This document shows positions 36,801-48,530 of a DNA stretch of 64,000 nt, in pieces; position 1 is the first letter of the stretch, and each line of letters opens with the position of its first letter. Origin of the DNA: Parastagonospora avenae f. sp. tritici 18332-5. Lineage: Eukaryota > Ascomycota > Dothideomycetes > Pleosporales > Phaeosphaeriaceae. A model generated the notes under the pieces. It worked only from the letters and a program-made list of their open reading frames with translations, was not told where the DNA came from and did no database searches. The translations under genes and the position numbers were made by a program. The stretch spans positions 186,001 to 250,000 of the forward strand of contig JAFJTR010000031.1 of NCBI GenBank assembly GCA_022559985.1, read 5' to 3'.

Positions 36801-39800
36801 CTACCCGAAGGCTACTCCATTGTTGTCGATGCAGTGGCCATTGAAGAGCACACCAAGAGTAAGACAATCGTAGGCTTTGTCACTAACCCAGTATTTGCCA
36901 AGCACAAGAAGTCCGCCGAAGCGTCGACATTTGAGATTGATGAAGACTTGCGACGCGTTCTCAAAGATCTTCAGAGCTCGCTCGCTAAGGTTCTGCCTTT
37001 CTACATGATCCCCTCACTCTTCGTCCCGGTGTTCAACATCCCGTACACGACTTCCGGAAAGCTTGCGCGCCCGGTTCTGAGACAGATTGTAACAAGCTTC
37101 ACCGTGGCGCAGGTGTCGCATTATATGCTACGCTCTGCCTCTGCTGATCGGCCTCGCACAGTCATGGAGCAGATTCTTCAGACCCTCTTCGCCGAAATTC
37201 TCAGCCTTGATCCCGCCACCATCAACCGCGACGATAACTTCTTCGGGCTCGGCGGTGACAGCGTTGGTGGAATGAAGATGGTCGCCTCTGCTCGGAAGCA
37301 TGACGTATATCACCCTTTTGTTCTGAACTTCTGATTTGCTAACCCCTACTTAGGTTGTTATTCGTGTTGCTGACATCTTCAAATATCCGGTACTGAGCGA
37401 GTTAGCCAAAGCAGTAGAAGAAACTCAAAATTCTGCTTCTTATGCAACTGAAGTTGAGGCTTTTGCACTGATTGAGGAACAAGCGAAGACGTCTATATTA
37501 GCAGCGGCTGCAGCTCAATGCAACGCTAATATTGCTGATATCGAGGATATCTATCCTACCTCAGCTTTGCAGGAAGGTATGATGGCCCTGGGTCTGAGGA
37601 AAGAAGGTGCCTACATTGCGCAGAAGGTCTTCCGCCTACCCCAAGACTTCGATCTTTCTCGTTTCCAAGACGCTTGGAAAACGGTCATCGACAGGGAAGC
37701 GATATTGCGCACCAGGATTGTCTCATCGAGCGTAGGCGACCTCCAGGTGATCATGAAAGCTCCAACAATCTGGCAGACAGCCACAGATCTAGAATCGTTC
37801 CTCGCTAAAGATCAGGGTACTGCCTTCAAGTACGGGGACCCGCTCATGCGTCTCGCTTCAATTGGAGAAGAATACTTTGTTTGGACCGCCCATCACGCAA
37901 TCTACGATGGATGGTCGCTTGCACTCCTGTTCGAGAAGATTGGTCAGGCCTACAATGGAGCAGAAGTGGCATCTTCTACGCCATACAGGAACTTTATTGG
38001 TCGCCTAAACGACACCACCGAATCTGCCAATGTCGACTTTTGGAAACAGCAATTCACCACTTCTGGAAGCTTCCCTACTAGCTATCCTGAGGTCGGCCTC
38101 GGCTACACCGCCGCCGCGAAGAAGACAATCACGATCCAAAGCTCGGCTCCCCAGCCTTCTTCAGCCATCCTGCCATCAACAATCAAACGTGCTGCATGGG
38201 CTTTAACGGTCGCAACTTACGCCGACTCTGAAGATGTGGTCTTTGCACAGACATTGGCTGGCCGCAACTTGGCGCTTGACGGAATTGATAACATGATGGG
38301 TCCTACGATTACCACTGTCCCCGTTCGCATCACTGTCCCAAAGGAAGGCATAACAGTCAAGGATCTCCTGCAGTCTGTGCAGGATCAGTCAGTCGCTACC
38401 ATTGATTACGAACACTTCGGCCTTCAGAATATTCGAGACGTCAGCAACGAGTCGCGTACGACGATCGATTCCATCACCAACCTGTTCGTGATACAGCCGG
38501 CTGAGGACAGCTCGGATACTGTTCTGGATCTGGAGGCAGTTCCACGCGCGGAGGAAAACTTTGACACCTTCCCACTCGTCGTGCTCTGCAACCTTGGAAA
38601 AGACAACGATTTCACCCTCGAAGCTATGTACGATGGATCTATCATACCGACCGAACAGATGACACGCATGCTGCACCAGTACGAACATTTTGTCAAGGAG
38701 CTTTCACGGGACTTTGAGCGCCCGATCGAAAAGATCAGCTTGCTCAACAGCTACGACTTAAAAGACGTGACCACATGGAATGCCGAATTGCCTGCTGGCA
38801 TCGATGCTCGCATACCTGATCTCATCGCCCAGAACGTTGCGACACGTCCGAATGCACAAGCTGTCTGCGCTTGGGATGGAAGCCTGACTTATCGCGAGCT
38901 GGACGTCATCACTTCCAAGCTTGCGAATCACCTGACTACACTTGGCGTTGGCCCAGAAATCCGGGTCGGTTTGTGTTTCGACAAGTCCATGTGGAACATT
39001 GTTTCCATGTTCGCAGTGATGCGGACAGGTGGTGTCTGCGTTCAGCTTCTACCGAACTACCCCATGCCGCGGATGCTCAGCATCCTGGAAGACATCGAAG
39101 CTGATGTTGTCCTGGTATCGCCCCAACATGCTGGACTGTTCGAAGGTGTCGTCTCGAACATTTTGGCCATCGATCAAGCCTTCATTGGCACGTTCCCTGC
39201 CAGCTACAGCAGCTTCATTGCGCCAAAGTACTCGCCCGACAACGCTGCTTTCATAGTATTCACGTCTGGTTCAACCGGCAAACCCAAGGGTGTGATCATT
39301 GAGCATCGTGGTTTCTGCACGATGGCGCACTGCCAGCTTCCTCAAATTCTCTTGGAGCCCGACTCGCGAGTACTACAATTCGCAACACATACCTTCGATA
39401 TCTGTCTATTCGAGTCCTTTGCGCCACTCGTGAAGGGTGCTTGTGTCTGTGTTCCAAGCGAGTATGACAGGATGAACAACTTAGTCAGCGCCATCAACTC
39501 ACTCAACGTTGACTGGATCATCATGGTCTCCACGGTAGCTGACACTTTTCATCCAGACCAAGTACCAGGTCTCAAGAGCATCATTTTGGGTGGCGAGCCA
39601 CTTCGTGCCGACATTCATGCACGCTGGGCGCCGCGCGTCAATCTCTTCAATGACTACGGCCCAGCAGAGTGCTCAATATTAGCTGTCATGACCCGTTCTC
39701 ATCTCGATACCCCATGCAGCATGATTGGAAAGGCTCAAGGTGGTCGCTCTTGGGTCGTTGAAAAGACTGATCACAACCGCCTGGTTCCTGTTGGCTGCGT

Positions 39801-42800
39801 TGGAGAACTGCTGATTGAAGGCCCACTGCTCGCTCGCGGGTACCTCAAGAATCCTACCAAGACAAATGAGTCATACATCTATGATCCTACTTGGGCAACG
39901 CAGATCTCACCAAAGCCGACTCGATTGTACAAGACTGGCGACTTGGTCCGGTATGTGCAAGATGGCAACATGCTTTGTCTGGGTCGCAAGGACACGCAGA
40001 TCAAGATTCGGGGTCTTCGTGTCGAGCTCGGCGAAATCGAACATCATGTCAAGACCAGCGCGTTCGGTACAAAAAAGCAGGCCGTGGAGAAGATCCTTCT
40101 TGAAGGTGACATTGACAAGGCCGCACTTGCCGCCTTTGTGGTTCCTTCTGTAGAGGACGTCAATGAGGGCGACGATGAAGTCTTGCCCCTTACTTCGGCT
40201 CTGCACAGCAGATTCCTTCAGCTCAAGGAGCACATTGCACAGTCCCTGTCTTCCTACATGGTTCCATCCTTGTACATCCCACTTCGAAAAATGCCGGAGA
40301 CGCAGACCAATAAAATCGATCGCAACGCTCTGAAGCGCATTGGTGCTTCTTTGACTCTCGACCAGATCCAACAATATTCTCTGGGTGAGGAGGAGGACCT
40401 CGCAAATAAACGTGCACCAGCAACACCAATGGAAGTTGCTCTCCAGGGACTCTGGGCTGAGCTTCTTCGTGTCGACATCACATCCATCGGCGCGGATGAC
40501 AGCTTCTTCAGCAAGGGCGGAGACAGCATCAAAGCCATGCGGCTAACTTCACTTGCTCGCTCGAACGGCATGAACCTCATCGTGGCCGATATCTTCAAGA
40601 ATCCTGTACTTTGCAACATGGCGAAGTGTGCTAGCACAGAAACTCAGGAAGCTACAGCTAGCGTTAAGCCTTTTGCTCTCGTCTCTTCCGAGGAGGACTT
40701 GATCGAAGATGCCGCAGCGGTGTGCAATGTCTCAAAAGACGATATTGAAGACATTTACCCTTGCACGCCATTGCAGGAAGGTCTCATGGAGCTCGCGACT
40801 CAACAACAAGGTGCTTACACTGCGCAAAGAGTGTTCAGAATCGCGGCCAGCATTGACCTTGATCGTTTCAAGAGCGCTTGGGGCCAGTTGTTGGCTTTGC
40901 ACCCAATCTTGCGCACCCGCATCATTTTGTCAAAGTCTTCTGGTGCCATGCAAGTCGTGCTCAAGAACGGCCTTGAATGGCAGCCCGAAATTGCGCTACC
41001 TGACTACCTAGCACAGGACAAGGCTACATTCGTCAAGTATGGAAGCCCACTTGCGCGGTATGCTATGGATACTGAGCATACCCACTTTATATGGACCGTT
41101 CATCATGCTCTGTATGATGGACACACCGCTATTAGCTTGATGGAACAACTAGAGAATCTGTACAACAATCAGCAGATTCAGGCAGCACCTGGCTACAACC
41201 GATTCATCAAGATGATTACTGAGGTCGACACAGAGGAGTGTGCAGTCTTCTGGAAGAAGCAGCTTGGTCAAGCCACGGCGAACAGCTTCCCAACCATACT
41301 AGACGCAACATATCAACCGACCCCAGACTCCGAAGTCATACGCACTATCGCAGTCGCACGCGACACAAGCAAGGGATTCATGCTTTCGACAATTCTTCGC
41401 GCTGCATGGGCCATCGTGACTAGCCGCTTGCTCGGATCTGAGGATGTCGCATTCGCAGCCACCAACTCTGGACGTAACGCCGCAGTTCAAGACATCGAAA
41501 ACATCGTTGGGCCTACGATCACGACAGTTCCGATCCAGCTGCAGGTCAACTCTACTGCTAGTATCGCAAGTTTCCTCGCCACTGTTCAACAGCAATCGAC
41601 GGAAATGATTCCATACGAGCATGCTGGGCTCCAGAGTGTTTATGCAATGGCTGGACAGAAACTGAACCTCAAAAACTTGCTTGTCATTCAACAGGCATTT
41701 GGCGAAATCAGGGAAAGCTCAATCATGGAAGAAGTCTTAGACAAAGGTCTTCTTCGTGGCTTCCATATCTACGCTGCAGTAGTGGAGTGTATTGTCACTG
41801 GCGACGACAGCGTCAATGTTGAGCTGCAATTCGACAGCAACATTATCCAAAGCGCCTCAGCGACGACCATCCTAGAGCAGTTCGAGTGCGTTATTCAACA
41901 GCTCGTCGACGCTTCCGAAACCACACCACTCAAGGACGTTAGTATGATGACGCCGGCGCACTACCAGCAGATGATTGAATGGAATAACCGTGTGGACATT
42001 CAAGAAGTCCATGATTGCGTACACAACATTTTCCGGGAACAAGCCAAGATCCGTCCAGATGCTACTGCGGTTACCTCATGGGATGGGGAGATCACCTACA
42101 GACAACTTGACGGGCTGTCTGACAAGCTGGCTTCTCATCTCGTTGAGAAAGGCGTGAAGCCAGAGTATCTTGTGCCCATGTGCTTCGACAAGAGTATGTA
42201 CACAGTCATTACCATGATGGCTACGTTGAAAGCCGGTGGCGCTACTGTACATCTCGGCAAGAACTCACCTATCGATCGCATGGCTGAGATCATTGGCCAA
42301 ACCGGTGCTACCTTCGTGCTTACGGACAACATACATGCACACAAGTTCGAGGGGGTCATAGAGACAGTTATCGTGGACCAGAGGCTTCTCGACTCGTTGA
42401 CCTCCACAGCTACTCTGCCCACAGTTTCGCCTAACGACCCCGCCTTTGTCTTGTTCACTTCTGGTTCGACTGGAAAGCCAAAGGGCGTAGTCGGTGAACA
42501 TGCCTCCATGTGCACAAGTTCGAGAGCTCATGGAACCAACCGCAAAGTCGGGCCTTGGACTAGACTCTTCCAATTCGCTGCTTACACCTTCGACGTCTCG
42601 ATCGCAGACATCTTCACAACTTTACAGCGTGGCGGATGCATTTGCGTGCCATCCGAAGACGAGCGCATCAACGACATTCCAGGTGCTATCCGTCGCATGA
42701 ACTGCGACTACGCTTTCTTGACACCAACGGTTGCAGCTATGCTGGAGCCAAAGGACGTGCCGACACTCAAGAAGCTCATTCTAGGTGGCGAGGCTGCTGC

Positions 42801-45800
42801 GCGAGACACTGTCCGACGATGGGCACCTGCATTGGATCTCGTTTTCTCGTATGGTATGACAGAATGTGGTATCCATTGCGTTGACGCAGATCCCAAATCC
42901 CCTGAAACCGACCCAGCAGATGTCGGCAGACCAAGTGGTTGCCACATGTGGATCGTCGATGCCGAAGACCACAACAAGCTTGCTCCCCTAGGCGCCACCG
43001 GAGAGCTCGTTATTGAAGGCAAGGTGGTGTCACGTGGTTATCTTGGCGACGAGGCAAAGACTGCCACTGCTTTCATCATCGACCCAACGTGGTCTCGCGG
43101 TAGTGGTAAACCCCGGCGCATATACAAGACCGGAGATTTGTTCAAATATGGTCCAGAGGGACAACTCCTCTGCTGTGGCCGCAAGGATTTCCAGGTCAAG
43201 CATCATGGACAACGCATCGAGCTTGCCGAGATCGAAGCCAATATTCTCGCTGATCCGCGCGTCAACCAAGCTGTCGTACTTTTGCCCAAGGCTGGCAATC
43301 TCCAGAAGAAGCTCGTCGCAGTCCTCTCGCTGGAGTCTTTGTCGCAGACTCTTGGCCCTGACACTCAACTAAACCTCGTCACCGGCCTCGCCAAGGGTGT
43401 CGCAGATGTTCAGACCGCAGCAGTACGCAGCTATGTTGCCACTAAGGTCCCTGACTACATGGTACCTGCAGTCTGGATCGTCGTCCAGGCCCTTCCACTC
43501 ACACCAAACAATAAGATGGACCGTGTTACCGTAACAAAATGGTTAGTAGAGATGGAACAGGAAACGTACGAGCTGGTGGTCGGCAGCGATGAAGAGAAGG
43601 AGGGAGGCGCACCAGCTACAGAGCAGCAGAAGCGTGTACACGACATTTTGTGCGAAGTACTGGGTCTGCCGAAGATTAACATGAATCGGTCTTTCCTTGA
43701 TTTGGGTGGAGACTCGATTGCGGCTATGAACTTAAGATCGAAGTGCCAGGCTTCTGGCATTCTGCTTTCCGTGAAGGATATCCTGGTGTGCGAAAGCATA
43801 TCGCATCTCGTGCTTGAGGCGAAGTTTGGAGGATCTGAGGAAAAGGAGGAAAATGTTGGGAAGTCTTTTGCGCTTACAGCCTGGCAGAATGCGTTGCTTG
43901 AGCAAGACATTGAAGCTCAAAAGATCATGTTGCCTTTGGCGGCAAGGACAACCGTCCCCAAGCTCGTCCGAGCTATCGAGGCTATCGTGCAGCAGCATCC
44001 GATGCTTCGTGCACGCTTTCAACGCGATGCCGAGGGTACCTGGAGCCAGATCATCACCAAGGAACTCGTGACAAGCTACAAGTTTGACGCACAAGCCCTT
44101 AGCACTGCCACTGACGTCAGGGCCTTCTTGGCTGCCATGCAGCCTGAGCTGAATATTGAGACCGGCCCACTGCTCTCGGTACATCTATTCGATCTCACGG
44201 AAGAGTCGACACAGCAAGCTCTGACACTCACCATCCATCCAGTGATTGCCGATGCAGCTTCCGTGCGCATGATTCTTCAGGATATTCGCGAATTGTTACA
44301 AGGCAATATGATGTCAATTCAGACTGACATGTCTTTCCAGTCATTGATCTCCAAGGACACCCCGGCCATTGCAGTTGGAGCACCAACGGTCGATTTGACC
44401 CGCTGGGGCATCGGCAACAAAAAGATGCTTACCAGAAACCCGGCGAAGAACTCGATCACTCTGCCTTCCGGTATCACTTCTTCCCTGCTTGGCACCGCCA
44501 ACAAGGCACTCTCTACACAGCCGATCGACATCTTGGTTGCTGTTCTCTCCAAGATTTGGATTACTGTTTTTGGCCGTACTGCTTCCATGGCAGTTAAGGA
44601 CGGTTCCAGGACAAACCGCGTTGTAGGGCAATTTGACCGAGTCCGACAGCTGCAAGAGACCACAACCGATGAGCTTGTCCAACTTCTCAGCGAAATCAAG
44701 GATGATCGCATTTTTGAGTACATGAGCTCACCGTTGACTACTAGCCTACCTGAAGTTGTGGAAATGCTCATTGAGTCCATTGACCACAGTTCTTTCGGTA
44801 GCGGCGAATATCTCAACCGTCCATCGATTCACATACCGGCAGTACTCACCGTTTCGGCGCTAGTTGCGAACGGCGAAATCACGATCATGTTTACCTACAG
44901 CTCTGATCTTCTGCAGCAAGAGACTCTCGCCTCCTTCATCAGCGTCTTTGAGCAGACCATCCCGACCGTTGCAATGACGCTGTCCGACATGGCGCGCAAG
45001 CCTACATTGGCTGACTTCCCTTTGCTTGACATGGAGTATCCTGACCTTCCAGCTCTGGAGAAACACTTTGCCGACATCAACGTGTCGTACTCGAATGTCG
45101 AAGCAATCGTGCCTTGCACGCCTCTTCAGCAGCGCATGCTCAACGCCCAGAAAGAGCTCGATGGAGCTTGGCAGTCCGACAGTGCGCACAAGATCACCTC
45201 ATGCGGACAACTTGAAAACGACATTGTGCGCATACAGCAAGCTTGGCAGCAGGTCGTCGCTCGCCACGAAGCTATGAGAACCATCTTCATTCCAAGCGTG
45301 ACACGCTCCTTCGGGTCCGATCAGCTCATCCTCAAGTCGTACCAACCCGTCGTCGACGTGATCGAATGCGACGAAGCCAACATCCAGCGCATCATCGCTA
45401 ATCATCATACGGTCGTGCATTCAGGCTACAGGCCGCATGTTGGCTTCACGCTCTTCAGAACCCCATCAGCTTTGTACTCCAAGATCGAGCTCAGCCATAC
45501 AATGCACGATGGCATGTCTATTCGAAATATCTTCCACGACCTTGTCCTTGCTTATCAGGAATCCTTGCCACAAGGACCTGCGGCTGGCTTCCGCGAGTAC
45601 GTCAACTGGGTCGCCCACCAAGACCTAATTGCTTCCGAAGAATTCTGGGATGAGTACCTCAAGGATGTCTCGCCTTGTCATATTCCACGCAAGGCCGATG
45701 ACACATTTGAGAAGCGCAGCAACGTTTTGACTCCAGTCCAAATCCAGATCGACCTCGCTTCTGACACAATCAACACTGTGTGCCGCAAACACAAGGTCAC

Positions 45801-46401
45801 TTCCGCCACTCTCTTCCAAGCTGCATGGGTCTTGGTTCTACGCATATTCGCGGAACAAGACGACGTCCTCTTTGGATACCTCACCGCCAATCGCGAGCTC
45901 AACATTCCTGGTATCGATGGACTTGTCGGTCCTTTCATCAACATGCTGGCTTGTCGCATCAATGTCAACTCTGACGACAAAATCACTGAGGTGTTGAGGC
46001 GAACGCACGACTCTTTCTTGTCGATGCTTGAACACCAGCATTCGTTCGTATCGTCTGCTTCCGCGAAAGAATCTCTAGATGGCGAACGGCCTTTCAATAC
46101 TTGTATGAGTATCGAGTACGCCACTGGGGCTGGTCAAATATCATCTGCCACCGATGAAGCCCAGATCCCGAGCTTGTCATTCGAGTCGGTTCATGAGTCC
46201 AGGGCGCCAGAGTTTGAAGTCGCGCTTGGTGTGCTGGTTGGTGACAGGAACGTCAAGGTGCAGTTGGGCTACCATGCGGGTGTTGTGGAGGAGTCTATGA
46301 TGGATAAACTCGCTCGCATGTATGGAAATGTGGTGAAGGAGATGGTTGAGGGAGACGGTCTCGGCGGAGAGGTGCGAGACCTGAAGGCTCTTACTGCATG
46401 A
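30825..46401 (+). CDS. Four-module NRPS of cyclic tetrapeptide synthetase type
   Basis: Two exons, 30825-37304 and 37354-46401, 5175 residues. The single 49-base intron (branch TGCTAAC, end TTAG) interrupts the second carrier domain, and joining restores it (SARKHD then VVIRVADIF). Domain order: A1-T1-E1, C2-A2-T2, C3-A3-T3, C4-A4-T4, a degenerate E, and a terminal C. All four carrier domains keep the GGDS serine, near residues 602, 2143, 3213 and 4278. All A domains keep the FTSGSTGKPKG-like core and the A10 lysine. There is no initial C domain and no thioesterase; the terminal C domain should release and cyclise the product. This order, and the size, match HC-toxin and apicidin synthetases as I know them (about 5200 residues). 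The expected product is a cyclic tetrapeptide with a D residue first. Which amino acids it uses cannot be settled from sequence. Confidence 0.95.
30900..34110 (+). other. NRPS module 1: A1-T1-E1 (loading and epimerisation)
   Basis: The A1 specificity residues read by eye against the GrsA positions are D-V-L-F-A-G-G-V-A-K. T1 has LGGDSITAM. The epimerase is intact: HHVMIDLVSWR, then LDVSGTVGWFT and FDYLG. The first residue is therefore probably released to module 2 in D form, as with D-Pro in HC-toxin or D-pipecolate in apicidin. Confidence 0.85.
34170..37370 (+). other. NRPS module 2: C2-A2-T2
   Basis: C2 has NHAIIDG at the active site: the first His of HHxxxDG is Asn, but the catalytic second His and the Asp remain. 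A2 code by eye is D-V-Q-D-N-G-L-V-N-K. T2 has LGGDSVGG and is split by the gene's only intron. Confidence 0.8.
37520..40630 (+). other. NRPS module 3: C3-A3-T3
   Basis: C3 has the full HHAIYDG motif. A3 code by eye is D-I-F-I-I-G-D-I-L-K. T3 has KGGDSIKAM. Nothing looks broken. Confidence 0.82.
40735..43830 (+). other. NRPS module 4: C4-A4-T4
   Basis: C4 has HHALYDG. A4 code by eye is D-V-A-F-I-G-S-I-H-K. Its A5 motif reads YGMTEC, where A1 to A3 have YGP. T4 has LGGDSIAAM. By analogy with HC-toxin this last module would take the fatty-acid-derived amino acid. Confidence 0.8.
43850..46398 (+). other. NRPS end: degenerate E domain and terminal C domain
   Basis: After T4 comes an E-type domain in which the HHxxxD active site reads HPVIAD, so the catalytic second His is Pro. 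It also lacks the clear downstream E motifs seen in E1, so it is probably inactive. The final condensation-type domain has SHTMHDG, the SHxxxDG form typical of fungal cyclising terminal C domains. Confidence 0.82.
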
Positions 46402-46720
46402 GCATGATGGATTGCAGGTGCAGCGAACAGTTTCTTCATTTTTTTTGTATAGGATTCGTTTCTAATTAGGAGCCGGTGCTTTTATTGCTCTGGAGTTGGA
46501 GCTTTTCATATGTTGATTGACTGTGGCGTTGGTGAGGGTTTTCCTTTATCTGTAGCTATAGTCTTTCGCAGTATATAGCAAAATTCTTCCATAGTCACGC
46601 CTCTTCTATGAATCTATGCCTGATGCAATACCTCGTGCCCATAGCCGAAGATTCCCGCTTATACTAATACATTCGTTTTTGTCCAAGTCCTGTCCGCTCC
46701 TTCCTCAAGCGCTTGCATCT
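46402..46720. other. Short region between convergent NRPS and MFS genes
   Basis: T-rich 319 bases that hold both 3' ends. No gene or hairpin stood out. Confidence 0.6.
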
Positions 46721-48530
46721 CTAGTCTTTCTTCAAATCAACAGGGGTCTGAATCTGCACTGAGCCCACACTCTCGTCTTCATCCCGCTCTACTAAAAGTC
46801 TTTGCGACCTCTTATCAAGCTGTATCAGCGTTAGCCGATCTGGTCTCTCGCTATTTTTAGCTCGAATCATTTGTACGTACCCAATTGACCGCCCCAGTCG
46901 CGCCGAAAAACGCAAACACCACCACAATCATCGCAATATACCCAGATCGCCAATACGGTGCGTCACTGGAAGGGTATAGAACGATGCCCCAAAAGGTGTA
47001 AAGAATCGACTGCACCATACTCATAATATACAAAATGACTGATCGCGCAGCATCATCGCCCGTGCGCTGGCATATGACGCTAGCCCAGCCGTAGATAATC
47101 GGATTGACAATGTAGGAAGTGCCTGACAAGTAGAATGCGAAGAAGACACCACCTGTGGGTAGATTTGGTACGAGTAGCATTATCGAAACGACGAGTTGGA
47201 GACATCCAGCTAGAATGACCATTGGGATGCGGCGGTTCGAAATGTCGATTACATACCCAGCGCCGATGTTAGATACGATGGACACAGCTTGAATACCAAG
47301 CGGGTATGTGGTTGTCGCATATGAAGGGAAGTCGTTGATGTGGGCCTTCATCCAGAGGAGGAAGAGGCCTTGGAGGACGATTGCTTCGAGCGCGCAGCCG
47401 ACGATCGAGTAGAATGTTAGTATGTACAAGTCTGGGGCTGCGAAGAGGCGCTTGACGAGGGACTTGAGGCTGATGTCGTGGCTCCAGTCTTTCTTTGGTG
47501 GCAGGCGGTCGATGGCGAGTTGGATTTCTTCTTTGCCGAGGTAAGGGGCGGTGGTGGCTTCGGGAAGATTGGGGAAGTATATCAGGCCGAAGATGCCGAA
47601 GGGGATTCCCATTGCGCCGTCTGGTAAAGTCAGTGAGTGTTGGTTTGGTAGAATGAGAGACTCACTGATGATGAAGACCCACTGCCAACCTTGAAGGGCT
47701 GTCTCGCCGCGCAGGCCTTCGTTCATGGCAGTCATCATGACTCCTGCAAACATGCTGCCTATCTGCCCGATGGCTGTGAAGATGGCAGTTCGCTTAGCTA
47801 TCTCTGATGGTTTGCTACATGCGAGGTCAGACTCAAGTGCTTTCATGACTGCATTCTCACTTACTACCAAGATCCCAAGATGTATATCGTGCCGCTGTAC
47901 AGACTCGATTCGAAGAAGCCTTGGAGGAACCGCACCACGCATAGCTGAGCATACGTCTTGCAAGCAGCAGAGCACATTGTTAGTCCTGACCAGACGAGGA
48001 GAGTGAATGGAAGCCAAAAGCGCGGTGCCACTTTCTGAATGATCAGCGCATGAGGAATTTGACCAACACAGCTCCTATCCCAAGTCAGATCAAAGCAATC
48101 TCTTCGGTCTTCGACATTCGATAACTAACCCTGCAGTAAACATAGCGATAAGGATGCTGTACTGGTTCCCAACCAGGTTGAGATGCTCTTTCAAGCCAGA
48201 TACCTACATGGTCGCATTAGCCTTCTGGTCGCTAGTCTACACGAACAGTTACATAGTCTTACGTATGCATTGCTGAACGCCGAACGGTCTAGCCACCACA
48301 TTAGCTCAAACTATACCGCAACGATCTGATTGGTCCAAACCCACCCAGATAATTGAAGAAGTACGCAGCGCACAAGTACGCCTACACATGTCAGTCCCGC
48401 ATCACACGCTGCATCTGTCGCGCCTACTAGTATGAAAAAGTCTAAGTCTTCGTTAGCTGCGTGAACTGATAGGTCCGAGTCAATCCGGCATACCTAGTTT
48501 CCGAACCAGCCGCCTCTCCAGATCGGCCAT
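46721..48530 (-). CDS. MFS transporter, anion:cation symporter (Dal5/Tna1-like)
   Basis: Nine exons rebuilt by eye: 48530-48494, 48447-48428, 48381-48345, 48298-48273, 48203-48130, 48074-47865, 47814-47666, 47620-46881 and 46819-46721, 463 residues. All eight introns (45-69 bases) have GT/AG ends and frame is kept throughout; the exon 6 start could instead be 48071. The N-terminus MADLERRLVRKLDLDFFIL leads into YFFNYLDRSAFSNAYVSGLKE, the family hallmark of helix 1. The middle has RFLQGFFESSLYSGTIYILG. Relatives import nicotinate, pantothenate, allantoate or similar anions with protons at the plasma membrane. It lies convergent to the synthetase. It is not of the DHA14 drug-exporter type of the HC-toxin pump TOXA, so it may import a precursor or be unrelated. 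The many short exons make the 5' half less certain. Confidence 0.86.

Noticed and set aside
46721..48530. Identity of the MFS carrier as the HC-toxin pump TOXA
   Set aside because: The YLDRSAFSNAYVSGLKE-type signature belongs to the anion:cation symporter family, not to the 14-helix drug exporters.
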